A DNA stretch of 64,000 nucleotides from NCBI GenBank assembly GCA_015709575.1, contig CP054190.1, positions 310,001 through 374,000 on the forward strand, written 5' to 3'. A program made the translations under genes and the position numbers. The stretch is from Planctomycetia bacterium. Its GTDB lineage: Bacteria > Planctomycetota > Phycisphaerae > UBA1845 > Fen-1342. Within the stretch, counting starts at the first letter, position 1, and each line of letters opens with the position of its first letter. Of this stretch, positions 46,239 through 55,221 are shown piece after piece. A model generated the notes under the pieces. That model saw only the letters and a list, made by a program, of their open reading frames with translations, was not told where the DNA came from and searched no databases.

Positions 46239-47934
46239 GAGCCGTCCCCATCGCGGGGTGCGGGGTCGCGACACTGGCCGCCGCGCGGTCAACGATTGCG
46301 GGCGTGATGCGCGCGGACGCGGGTGAGCCGGCCGGCGTCGAGCGCAGCAGCACGGCGCCCAGCACGATCAGCGCCAGCGGGAACATGCCGAAAATCTCCG
46401 GTGCGGCCGGGCTGCTCATCGAGCCGAAGAGCGCCCAAAGTTGCACAGCCACCGCCAGGGCGAGCGCCGTCGTCGGCGCGAGCGCCTGGCGCCACGAACC
46501 GGCACGATATGCCTGCGCGGCCAGCAGCGCAAACGCCGGCAGCGCCCAGACCAGGTGATAGCGGCGCATCACGGGCATGATGCACAGCAGCAGCAGCAGC
46601 CACACGGCCCATTCGACGCGGATGCGCTCGATTGTCAGGGACGCGGCCGGCCGCCGCGTGAGCCACATCAGTCCGAGCAGCAGCGCCGCGGTCAGCGCGG
46701 ATGCCGCCAGCGCCACGGCGCCGCGCGGCAGGGCCAGCAGGTTTGCGTAGGCCGGCGGCGCGTTCCAGCGTTCGGCGCGCGGGTCGTTTTCGATGCGGGT
46801 GGCGTAGCTGGTGTGCGTCAGCGTTCGCGCCAGCGATGCGCCGAGGGCCGCGTTTCGCCAGTCCAGCTCGCGGTCGTCGCGAATGAGTGCCGTCTGTGAC
46901 GAGCGCGAGATTCCGCCGAGCCATTGGCGGTAGACGTCGCGGTAATAGCTGCCGTCGAGCAGGACCACGGCATCCGCCAACGGTCCGAGCAGAAAGATCG
47001 TCAGCACCGCGGTCGTGGCCGTCCGCCACTCGCGCTTCAGCAGGAACCAGGCGATCAGGCCGGCCGGCGTGATCTTCAGCAGCGCGGCCAGCCCGAGCCA
47101 GAAGCCCGCGATGCCGCGGCGGTTGTGCTCCCAGCAGACCAGCGATCCGGCGAGCAGCAGTAACGTCAGCACGTTGACCTGGTTCAGGCGGAATTCCCAG
47201 TGGACGAACAGCCCGCCGGCCAGCAGCGGCAGCAGCACCCACGCCGGCCATTGATCGGCGGCAAGCCCCGGCAGGCGGCGGCCGATGAGCCGCAGCACCG
47301 CGACCAGGGCTGCGGCACTGGCGGCGAGCCAGATCAGGTCCGCGGCTCGGAAGGGCGTATTCGGGATGAGCGAGGTTGAATCCGGCTTCGCGGGCGGCTG
47401 CCGTGCGCTCGCGCCGGCGTGACCGATGCCGCTGTCCGCGCTTTCTGCGGTGGCGGAAACAACGCCGGTGGCGGGTTCGGTAGCGGTCTCGGCGGCAGGC
47501 TTGGAGGTGGGCACGATGATCCGGCCCAGCCAGACTGGCAGCGTCATCAGGCGCGAGACGAAGGGCGGGTACCACTCGATCGTGCCGCGCCGCTCGATGG
47601 CACCGTCGGGATGGCGGTCGAGTCCGTCGTCGAGCATGGCCCGGTCGAGCAGCGCTGCTCCGCCGTGGTAGAAGAACTCGAAGTCCTGTGCCTGGTGGCG
47701 CACCCAGCGCAGGCGAAGTTGCACAAGCGCCCCGATGATGAGCGCCAGGGCGATTGTCGCGACGACGACCCAGAGCCGGCGGACCCGATGCAGGCCGGCG
47801 GCTGTCGCGCCGCGGCCGGATTGAAACGCATCGTCGTGTGGGGGTACGCGGACGGTTCGCGGCATGCTTGCGCTCGGCGGCGCTCCGCTGTGCCGCGGCG
47901 TCGGAATGGAAGGGTTGGTCGGCTGGTCGTTCAC
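46231..47934 (-). CDS. GT87 (DUF2029)-like polytopic glycosyltransferase
   Basis: 567 residues from a GTG start. Resembles its downstream neighbour: QDFEFFYHGGAALLDRAML in the first outer loop, RLNQVNVLTLLLLAGSLVC, and LAALLKITPAGLIAWFLLKR as the family block. A Glu/Ala/Thr-rich insert of about 50 residues (about 145-195) lies in an outer loop. First gene of the run GT87, GT87, TMTC-like. The three probably build or transfer one glycan, but no carrier-synthesis gene is in the window. Confidence 0.7.
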   Translation of the reverse strand: MNDQPTNPSIPTPRHSGAPPSASMPRTVRVPPHDDAFQSGRGATAAGLHRVRRLWVVVATIALALIIGALVQLRLRWVRHQAQDFEFFYHGGAALLDRAMLDDGLDRHPDGAIERRGTIEWYPPFVSRLMTLPVWLGRIIVPTSKPAAETATEPATGVVSATAESADSGIGHAGASARQPPAKPDSTSLIPNTPFRAADLIWLAASAAALVAVLRLIGRRLPGLAADQWPAWVLLPLLAGGLFVHWEFRLNQVNVLTLLLLAGSLVCWEHNRRGIAGFWLGLAALLKITPAGLIAWFLLKREWRTATTAVLTIFLLGPLADAVVLLDGSYYRDVYRQWLGGISRSSQTALIRDDRELDWRNAALGASLARTLTHTSYATRIENDPRAERWNAPPAYANLLALPRGAVALAASALTAALLLGLMWLTRRPAASLTIERIRVEWAVWLLLLLCIMPVMRRYHLVWALPAFALLAAQAYRAGSWRQALAPTTALALAVAVQLWALFGSMSSPAAPEIFGMFPLALIVLGAVLLRSTPAGSPASARITPAIVDRAAASVATPHPAMGTARE

Positions 47935-48073
47935 GGGGCGGATTGTATGCGGGTGGCACTGCGAGGCGCTCCGCCCTACACCGACGATCAGATCGCCTAC
48001 TGCGGGAGCGCTCCGAGCGTCGATGCGATGTAACGCCTGCTGCCCGCGCGTGCCGCAGGCTTCGGAGGATGGC

Positions 48074-49534
48074 TCACGGCCCGTTGACGAGCGCGTCGAC
48101 GAACGGGTCGATGTCGAAGTTATTGAGCAACCCGTCGCCGTTCATGTCGCCGAGGATGTCGATGGCCTCGGGCGGGATGTGCGGGAAGGCGGCCTGATAC
48201 GCTTCGCGGCTGGTCAGTGCAAGGACGAAGGGGTCAACATCGAACCCATTGGTCAGGTCGTCGGCGTTCAGATCCCCCGGCGAGATGGGGCGCAAGAGAG
48301 TAATGTAGTTCTCATTCATCTCAGCAGGGTTTCTCCAGCGGATCCACATCGCGCCGTTGTCAGCGAGCGCGAAGCAGCGCGAGGCGGACCAGGTTCGCAC
48401 TGCCGGCGGACGGAACAACTGAAGGCGATTGACGATCTGCGTTCCGTCAGAGTCGTAGAGCGATACCAGCAGTTCCGGGACGTTAAATGGGTTCCGGGCG
48501 TACATTACGGCAAACTCACCCGCACCGTTGGATGCCAGTCCAAAATAGTCCGAGACCAGGTTGGTCTGGCGAAGAACAGCAGCATTGGGGTCAAGCCAGA
48601 ACACTTCGGTTACACCCGTCGACAGGCTCCCGCGTTCATCCACCGAGACAAACATGTACCCACCGTGCCACGGAGATACTATCCACCCATACGGGAATCG
48701 ACTCGGTGCATCGAACGGCGCATCGAGCCAGCCGTCGCTGCCGCCAAATCGAAAACGCGTTCCCCTGGCCGCATGAGGAAAGAAGCAGTCATATGCGTAG
48801 AGAATTGTGGCGTCAGCGCCGAAGGCTAGAGTCCCGCCCCAGAACGCCTGTCCGCCCGCGTCGTGCCCGATCGGCAATGTGCCGGTCAGCGGCGTGCCGT
48901 CGGGAGTGAAGAGCCGCCCCGAAACGCCGAAGGGAGGCGTCGGGTCGTCGAGGCTGTCGTACACGGCGGCCACGATGGTGTTGTTTGTCGCAAGGGCGAT
49001 CTGTTCCGCATACTCCACCGATGCATCCAACTGGCGGCGCGGCGTGACCGCACCATCGGAGTCCACAATCCTGAACCATGCGCCGCCGCTGTTGCCCCAG
49101 GCGACCCAGTAATCCTCGCCGACCGGCAGAACGGTCAGCGAGACATAGCGATACTCATCAAAGTCCACCGGGATCGGGCCCAGCGTGCGACGCCCCCAGG
49201 AGTCAATCGCCTGAAGCAGAATCTGCTTGATGGGGATCAGTGACTCGGCGATGTATACCATGACACAGCCGCCGTCAGGAGTCGCGACCACGCGCACCTC
49301 GTCCACGAACTCCGGCGGATCAGGGAAAGGCTGCTGGTACAGGTAGTAGGCCCGCGCGCCGACCATCACCTTCTCGTGTACGAACTGGGCGCTTGCGACC
49401 GAAGGGGCGATCATCGCACACCAGACCGCGACACCCGTTGCGGAACGCATGGCCGCGCGCAATGCCGCGGCGCCGGGGCCAAGTGCAGCGCCAGGCTGCG
49501 CCGCTCGGGAGCAGAACAAGTCTGTAGTCGTCAT
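48074..49534 (-). CDS. Secreted beta-propeller-like protein with dockerin-like pair (intact member of a three-gene family)
   Basis: 486 residues from ATG 49532-49534, with GGAG 7 nt upstream; an internal ATG at 49450 gives a shorter signal peptide but has no ribosome site. Signal sequence around VAVWCAMIAPSVASA. The body has repeated Trp/Asp/Gly-rich beta blocks with phrases like GRLFTPDGTPLTGTLPIG, which suggest a propeller of unknown binding function. The C-terminus has loops NGFDVDPFVLALTS and NNFDIDPFVDALV. The two genes upstream on the same strand are broken relatives. It is the only one of the three with a continuous frame. Confidence 0.7.
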   Translation of the reverse strand: MTTTDLFCSRAAQPGAALGPGAAALRAAMRSATGVAVWCAMIAPSVASAQFVHEKVMVGARAYYLYQQPFPDPPEFVDEVRVVATPDGGCVMVYIAESLIPIKQILLQAIDSWGRRTLGPIPVDFDEYRYVSLTVLPVGEDYWVAWGNSGGAWFRIVDSDGAVTPRRQLDASVEYAEQIALATNNTIVAAVYDSLDDPTPPFGVSGRLFTPDGTPLTGTLPIGHDAGGQAFWGGTLAFGADATILYAYDCFFPHAARGTRFRFGGSDGWLDAPFDAPSRFPYGWIVSPWHGGYMFVSVDERGSLSTGVTEVFWLDPNAAVLRQTNLVSDYFGLASNGAGEFAVMYARNPFNVPELLVSLYDSDGTQIVNRLQLFRPPAVRTWSASRCFALADNGAMWIRWRNPAEMNENYITLLRPISPGDLNADDLTNGFDVDPFVLALTSREAYQAAFPHIPPEAIDILGDMNGDGLLNNFDIDPFVDALVNGP

Positions 49535-49536
49535 GG

Positions 49537-49647
49537 TCAGTCTCCGAAGTAGGCCCGCACTTGGGCGATGGTTTGCCAGAAGTGCGCGTCGGGGGTCGGG
49601 CCGTCGGCTTCACCGAAGACGCCCGCGCGGAAGCACCAGCGGATCAC
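49537..49647 (-). CDS. Tiny ORF related to the C-terminal tail of the dockerin family
   Basis: 36 codons from GTG 49645-49647 to TGA 49537-49539, ending 2 bp before the next ATG. It contains DAHFWQTIAQVRAYFGD, which matches the tail ends of the two broken neighbours (TAFWETITWLRAQFAE and MEHFWTMVTALRAHFG with frame repair). It may be a leftover duplicated tail or a real short peptide gene. Confidence 0.4.
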   Translation of the reverse strand: MIRWCFRAGVFGEADGPTPDAHFWQTIAQVRAYFGD

Positions 49648-49655
49648 AGCGTTCT

Positions 49656-51194
49656 CTACTCGGCAAACTGCGCGCGAAGCCATGTGATGGTCTCCCAGAA
49701 AGCGGTCCACTCGTCTTCGGCCTCGCCGATGTCTGCGACGAATAGGGCCTCCGATTCGATTCCCCCCAGCATCAGCAGCTCATCACAGTATCCCTGCACG
49801 CATGTGTCCCCTGAACCGCCGGGCGCGCCACAGTCCGCGGACGATCTGCTTACGGTCCGTTGACGAGGGCTTCGACGAACGGGTCGATGTCGAAGTTGGT
49901 CAGGACGCCGTCGCCGTTCAGGTCGCCGAGGATGTCGATCGCCTCCGGCGGGATGTGCGGGAAGGCGGCTGGTACGCTTCGCGGTTGGTCAGTGCGAGGA
50001 CGAAGGGGTCGATGTCGAAATTGGTGAGGCGGCCGTCGCCGTCGAGATCGCCGGGGTGAGCGGTGTGATGGCGGTCAGGTAGTCCTCGAAGGTTTGGAAT
50101 GCGGATGTTGTCGCGTACCGGAGATCCAGAGGGTACCGTCGTCGCTGTAGTCAGCGTCGGCGATGCGGTGGACCGGTAGCGTCGCGCCGATGGCCAGCGC
50201 GCCGTCTGCGTGTTTCGGGTGCCACTGATTATCAAACAACTGATATGTGGCGACCCGTTGTTGCGCAGCGGCGACCCCCATTTCGGCGTGTGCGTTAACC
50301 GGAAAATGCTCGCCGCTGGGCAGAATGTCGAGCGGTACAGGATCGCCAATAAACGTGCCGTTAAAAGCCGCTTTCTGCAACGATACGCGATTCGCCACCT
50401 GATCGATTCGCCACAACACCAGGTTTCCGTCAGGCAGCGCTCGCCAAAGACCGACCTGCACATCACCAAGGAACTGCCACGGCGACATCGTCCATTCGCC
50501 AGAATACACATTGCGAATGTATCGCCCAGGCGGAACCCGTCTGAAGACCACCGCCGCACCTTCAGTCGTGAGAGCCGGGTTTCCGGAGTACTGCGGTGTG
50601 ATAGGGCCGACGGCCAGTCGAAGGCGTGGCGTGAGCGGCGTTCCGTCGTAGGTCAGGATGCGGCCGAACACGCCGAACTCGTCACCGTCGGTTTCATTAC
50701 CGCTGATGACCACGAACAGCACCCCGTCGCGCGCGTCGAGGCCGAAACGCCCTCCCAGAAGATGTTCGAGATTGCAACAAAATCCAGATTGGGCGACTCG
50801 CGACGCGGATCGATGCGGCGGACGCTCAACACCAGATCATCGTACAGCATGATCCAGACAAAGCCGCCGCGCCACAGCGTGCTGCCGGCATAGGTGCCCG
50901 GCGGCGGCACCATTCCTCCGTCGATCGGGTCGCCCAGGCGCCGCAGCCAGCGATCGAACTTGTGAACAAACAACCGGTCCTGGTCGTCGATCGTGACCGT
51001 GATGCACTCACCGTCCGCGGCCTCGATGCCGTGCCCGACGCCCGAGACGTTGGCCGCATCGGCCTTCAACTGCGTTCGCAGATAGGGCTGACCGCCGATC
51101 GTGAGAACATCGCGCAGGATCACCTCTGCGCCACGGCGGGAAGAGGGAAGGCGAGCAGCAGCGCCAAAAGAAGCGGAGTGTGGCGTGTTCTCAT
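49656..51194 (-). pseudogene. Broken secreted dockerin-bearing propeller gene (copy B)
   Basis: Starts at ATG 51192-51194, overlapping the previous stop, with a good signal peptide (LLLALLLAFPLPAVAQ). Reading breaks after the signal (near 51125), near 50745, near 50100, and near 49975, where one base is missing from the run that codes EAYQAAFPHIPPEAID in the intact neighbour. A last shift after the second dockerin loop is suggested by the tail. Repaired, it would encode a propeller-like body, two FDIDPFV loops and a tail ending TAFWETITWLRAQFAE (stop TAG 49656-49658). Most breaks look like one-base losses, so it is either a pseudogene or a stretch with consensus errors. Confidence 0.65.
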
Positions 51195-53168
51195 GGGTTC
51201 ATCCCGAAATGCGCCCGCAGCGCGCCGTCACCATGGTCCAGAAGTGCTCCATGTCCGTATCGGTGACCTCGTTGCAATCATCCGACTGGGAGGATTCCAT
51301 CGCCGCCACGCCGCCGGAACCGGAGGACTCCCCGCCGCCGCTGAGCATTTCGCCGCAGCCTTCCGGCTCGCCTTCGCAGATGGTGTAGCCCTCGTCACCG
51401 CAGGGCGTGGCGTCGTTGATCAGAAGGTCGATGATACAATCGATGTCGAAGTTGTTGAACACTCCGTCTTCGTTGCAGTCGCCGATGCCGAGTAGATTCA
51501 GGCCGTACTTGTCGCCGAAGTCGATGTCCCACTCCGGGCGGTCCGTCAGTGAGAGAACAAACGCATCGACATCGAAATTGTTGCGGCAGCCGTCACCATT
51601 GAAGTCGCCGCGCAGCGGACGCAGGGCAAAGATCCGGCCATTACTGACACAGTAAAATGTGCCGTCCACGTCGATGGCTGGCGCGCCGCGGAAATGTCCG
51701 TTGAGAAGGCCGGGCGGACGCCAGCCCCAGGCCAGTCAATATCGGCAGGACACTCAGGGTCGTTTGACGTAACGCTCCGCTTCAACACCCGGATACCACC
51801 ATCCACATGCGGCTGATAGAGCGCAGGCGGTCGACGACCGATGTACCCAACACTTCATGGAATCCCGTTGCAGTCGGCCCACGAGCGAAGCCGCCTGCGA
51901 GCCGGATGGTAGCGTCATTGACCCAATCAACGAGAGTCGGCCAAACTCATCTCGCACCATCATCAGATCGCCCTGATACAGCGCGATGGACGCAGAAAAT
52001 GACCGGGAGAGCCGATCGCCGCAGGCATCCAATGGCGTGTTCGAGTCCGACCCGGGGTCGATAGTTCCAGACCAGCCCCAGCGAGCTATCGTTCTTGATC
52101 TTGTAGATCGTGTAATCATCGGATGCGACAGCGACGTTTCCGCTATCCATATACTGTCGCCACCCCGGCAGCCCCAATGGGGATGCCCGGGCCATCCGCG
52201 ACCGAAGTCGAATACGACGTCGACAGGTTCGCAGCGTCGAACGCAAACAGCGTGTGAAATTCGGACGCGCAGGAAGCGCCAATGGGGTCGCGGCAAAACC
52301 GTTGCGTACACGAACTTGGCGTCAGGATTCCCGCCGCTCACCGGCCCGATCGTCGGCATGGAAAACGCCGGATCACAGGGGACAGTTGCGCCACTGTCGA
52401 CCTCGTCGCCGGTATCGGGATCCAGAGCCACGACGCGCCCGAAGCCGTGAACGAAGACGCGGTACACCCACCCTCGCCGGTTTTCACGGCCGCCAGCGTC
52501 GGCGAAGCATTGGAGGAGCGGAAGCAATCCGATGCGGCCTCCGGGGATACTTCCAGCAGATGGTCGGCTGGGGAACCGAGCTGCTGCAGGCGTTGGTGGC
52601 GTTGATCCCGGAAAAGTCATAGCAGTAGACGCGCGCGTGGACTGGATGATGACGCGATCATCGCCCAGAATCAGTGGGGTGGAGCCGATCAGCTCGCGCG
52701 GGCCGCGCACTAACTGGCACGTCAGCGAGTCTGGTAGCTCAATCGTGACGATCGGGTCGGCCTCTGTTGACAGCGAGTATGCCGACGACGGGTTGCAGGG
52801 GTGAAACCGGTAGACCCAGACATGTCCGAGGGGGTCGGCGCTCTGTGGGTTCGGATCATTCCCGGTGACGAACACGAGGCGCACCCTGTTTTCAGGCGGG
52901 CCGAAGTACCCGATGGCCACTCCACCGCGGACGTTGGCCGCCGTGTCGTCCCCCGACGATCCACTCTGATTCGCATGGAACCCGGCATACCCCCACCACC
53001 GCAACTCCGGCCGGGAGTGAGGACCAGGCGACGGACTGAAGCTGGAGTTTCTCTCATCACGACCGAACTTCGGCCACGGATCCGCCGGGTCAAGCTGCGC
53101 TAGCGCGCGGCCGCCCCCTCCAACCCGAACAGAACAAGAACAACGGCGAACTCACGACGAAACCCCAT
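51191..53168 (-). pseudogene. Broken secreted PQQ-like propeller gene with dockerin loops (copy C)
   Basis: ATG 53166-53168 with GGAGG upstream and a signal peptide (EFAVVLVLFGLEGAAA). The frame shifts at once. It then reads LDPADPWPKFGRDERNSSFS, the typical opening of planctomycete PQQ-like propellers, and continues through RWWGYAGFHANQ. Further switches fall near 52650, 52500, 52230, 52160, 52000 and 51750, since family-like sequence is found in all three frames (for example YDFSGINATNACSSS, GFGRVVALDPDTGDEV, FHTLFAFDAANL, SGNVAVASDDYTIYKIK). Two dockerin-like loops (NNFDVDAFV and NNFDIDCII) and a Cys-containing tail end it. It was probably the first gene of a C-B-A operon. Confidence 0.6.
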
Positions 53169-53583
53169 GACACATCCTCCCTGAACGCGCCGCCGAGTCG
53201 GGGCAGCGCTTGATATCGTCGGTCGGAACAACCCTTCTTCGCGGCCCTTGCGACCGGTACTCGGCCTACTGAATTATCGCACCGGATTTTCAGGATGCAA
53301 GGCGAATTTGGAAATGCACGTCGGGTGGGCTGGGCAATTGCTGTTTCGACTGCCTGCGCGGTTGGCGGATTTCTGACCGGCCAGGTCAATTTTCGCTCCA
53401 CGGCATCCGCGCGACGGAAAGCACGTCGGCGCGGTGATGCCGACCCTTCGGGCATGCCATCCACCACCCGCCCCCTACACGCCGAACGGCCTTGTCGATA
53501 CCATCCCCGGTCCGATTTTCATCACTCGCGCCGCCCGGCCGAACGGGGCAAAGGCCCACCTGAGCCGGCGAAGGGAGAGCAAC
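53169..53583. other. Divergent intergenic region before lpd
   Basis: 415 bp between the start of propeller copy C and lpd. The lpd frame is open back to 53434, but that stretch lacks domain character. It is less GC-rich around 53260-53300. It must contain two divergent promoters; no confident pair was seen. Confidence 0.4.
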
Positions 53584-54999
53584 GTGGTCGTCGGCGAACT
53601 TACCGAGGAAGTGGACGTTCTGGTGATTGGCGGCGGCCCGGGCGGCTATGTCGCCGCGTTCAAGGCCGCCGACCTGGGGCAGAACGTGGCGCTGGTGGAC
53701 GCCAATCCGTTGCTGGGGGGCGTCTGCCTGCGGGAGGGGTGCATCCCGTCGAAGGCGCTGCTGCACGTGGCGCACCTGATCGAGCACGCGCACGAGGCGT
53801 CGGCCTACGGCGTATCGTTCGGGTCGCCGAAGATCGACATCGAGAAATTGCGCGGGTTCAAGCAGTCGGTGGTGGACAAGCTCTGCGGCGGGATCAAGAC
53901 GCTGGCCGGCAAGCGGAAGGTTCGCGTTTTGACCGGCCGGGCGCGGTTTGAGGATTCCAAGACGGTCAAGGTGGACGGCGAATCGGCGGTCCGCATCCGC
54001 TTCAAGCACTGCGTGATCGCGACCGGCAGCAGCGCCAAGCGGCTGCCGGAATCGCTGATTCCGGCGGATTGCACGATCGACAGCACAGGGGCGCTGGACC
54101 TGGCGGACATTCCGCCGACGCTGTGCGTGATCGGCGGGGGGTACATCGGGCTGGAGCTGGGGCAGGTCTACGCGGCGCTGGGGAGCAAGGTGACGGTGGT
54201 GGAGGCGCTGGATCGGCTGCTGGCAGGGGCCGATGAGGACCTGGTGCGACCGCTGGAGGCGCGGCTCAAGAAGCAGTTCGCGGCGATTCACCTGGGGGCG
54301 AAGATCGAAAGCGCCCGCCGCAGCGGGAAGACGGTGGAGCTGGTGTTCACGGACAAGGCCGGCGGCAAGCAGTCGCTGAAGTTCGACAAGGTGCTGGTGT
54401 CGGTGGGACGGTCGCCGAACACGGCCGGGCTGGGGCTGGAGAACACCAAGGTGGTGGTGAATCAGCGCGGCTTCATCGAGACTGATGCGCAGCGCCGCAC
54501 CGCGGAGAAGCGCATTTTTGCGATCGGGGACGTGGCGGGAGATCCGATGCTGGCGCACAAGGCCAGCCGCGAGGGGATCGTCGCGGCCGAGGTGATCGCG
54601 GGTCACAATGCGACGTTTGACGTGCGGGCGATTCCGGCGGTTGTCTATACTTCGCCGGAGCTGGCGTGGTGCGGCCTGACGGAGGCGGAATGCAAGAGCA
54701 AGGGCTTGCAGGTGAAGGTGGGCAAGTTCCCGTGGGGGGCATCCGGGCGTGCGATCGCGGCCGGCCGGCCGGAAGGGCTGACGAAGATCATTGCCGATGC
54801 GCAGACGCGGCGGATCCTGGGAGTGGGGATCGTAGGGCTGAATGCGGGCGACCTGATCTCGGAGGCGGTGCTGGCGATGGAGATGGGGGCGGAGCCGGAG
54901 GATCTGGCGATGAGCATTCACCCGCATCCGGCGACGAGCGAGACGATGATGGAGGCGGCGGAGTCGGTATTTGGGGTGGCGACGCACGCGATGCGGTGA
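53584..54999 (+). CDS. lpd: Dihydrolipoyl dehydrogenase
   Basis: 471 residues from GTG 53584, with GGGAG 7 nt upstream. E3 subunit that reoxidises dihydrolipoamide with FAD and NAD+. VLVIGGGPGGYVAAFKAADL binds FAD. GGVCLREGCIPSKALLH carries the redox disulfide CxxxxC. CVIGGGYIGLELGQVYAALG binds NAD. RIFAIGDVAGDPMLAHKA is the second FAD contact. SIHPHPATSETMMEAAE holds the active-site His-Glu pair of the dimer partner. Length and motifs are fully normal. No E1/E2 or glycine-cleavage gene is adjacent. The CRISPR leader begins shortly after its stop. Confidence 0.96.
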   Translation: MVVGELTEEVDVLVIGGGPGGYVAAFKAADLGQNVALVDANPLLGGVCLREGCIPSKALLHVAHLIEHAHEASAYGVSFGSPKIDIEKLRGFKQSVVDKLCGGIKTLAGKRKVRVLTGRARFEDSKTVKVDGESAVRIRFKHCVIATGSSAKRLPESLIPADCTIDSTGALDLADIPPTLCVIGGGYIGLELGQVYAALGSKVTVVEALDRLLAGADEDLVRPLEARLKKQFAAIHLGAKIESARRSGKTVELVFTDKAGGKQSLKFDKVLVSVGRSPNTAGLGLENTKVVVNQRGFIETDAQRRTAEKRIFAIGDVAGDPMLAHKASREGIVAAEVIAGHNATFDVRAIPAVVYTSPELAWCGLTEAECKSKGLQVKVGKFPWGASGRAIAAGRPEGLTKIIADAQTRRILGVGIVGLNAGDLISEAVLAMEMGAEPEDLAMSIHPHPATSETMMEAAESVFGVATHAMR

Positions 55000-55079
55000 G
55001 GTGCGATTGTCGCGGCCGGCGTTGAGGCAGCAGCCGTTCCTGCATCGCCCGTGTGCTGTTCAGGCTATCGTGAACGGGC

Positions 55080-55221
55080 TGACTCTGGTAATCTAGTGTT
55101 AAGATTTCCGGCTGTGGAGGGGTGTTGCGCCCTGGGGGTAGGATGCACCTCTGGTTTTGTTAGGGTGTTTTTCTTACCTATCTTATCACTGTGCGGCTTC
55201 GGCCAACGCCCGTAGCCGGGC
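55080..55221 (+). promoter_or_regulatory. CRISPR leader with candidate promoter and two hairpins
   Basis: Less GC-rich than the genome, with a T-rich core at 55153-55190. A promoter-like pair TTGTTA (55157-55162), 16 bp, TATCTT (55179-55184) points into the array on the plus strand and would start RNA near 55190. The following 31 nt form two small stems: GGC-TTCG-GCC (55195-55204) and GCCCG-TAGC-CGGGC (55208-55221), the second ending exactly at repeat 1. Confidence 0.5.

Noticed and set aside
46289-47959. Alternative minus-strand frame of 556 codons inside the first GT87-like gene
   Set aside because: Arg/Ala/Pro-rich without membrane helices. The chosen frame has helices and overlaps its neighbour properly.
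55148-55190. Possible degenerate CRISPR repeat upstream of repeat 1 (CCTCTGGTT ... CTTATCACT)
   Set aside because: Only the ends resemble the repeat, and the element would be 43 bp instead of 36. Better explained as leader promoter sequence.
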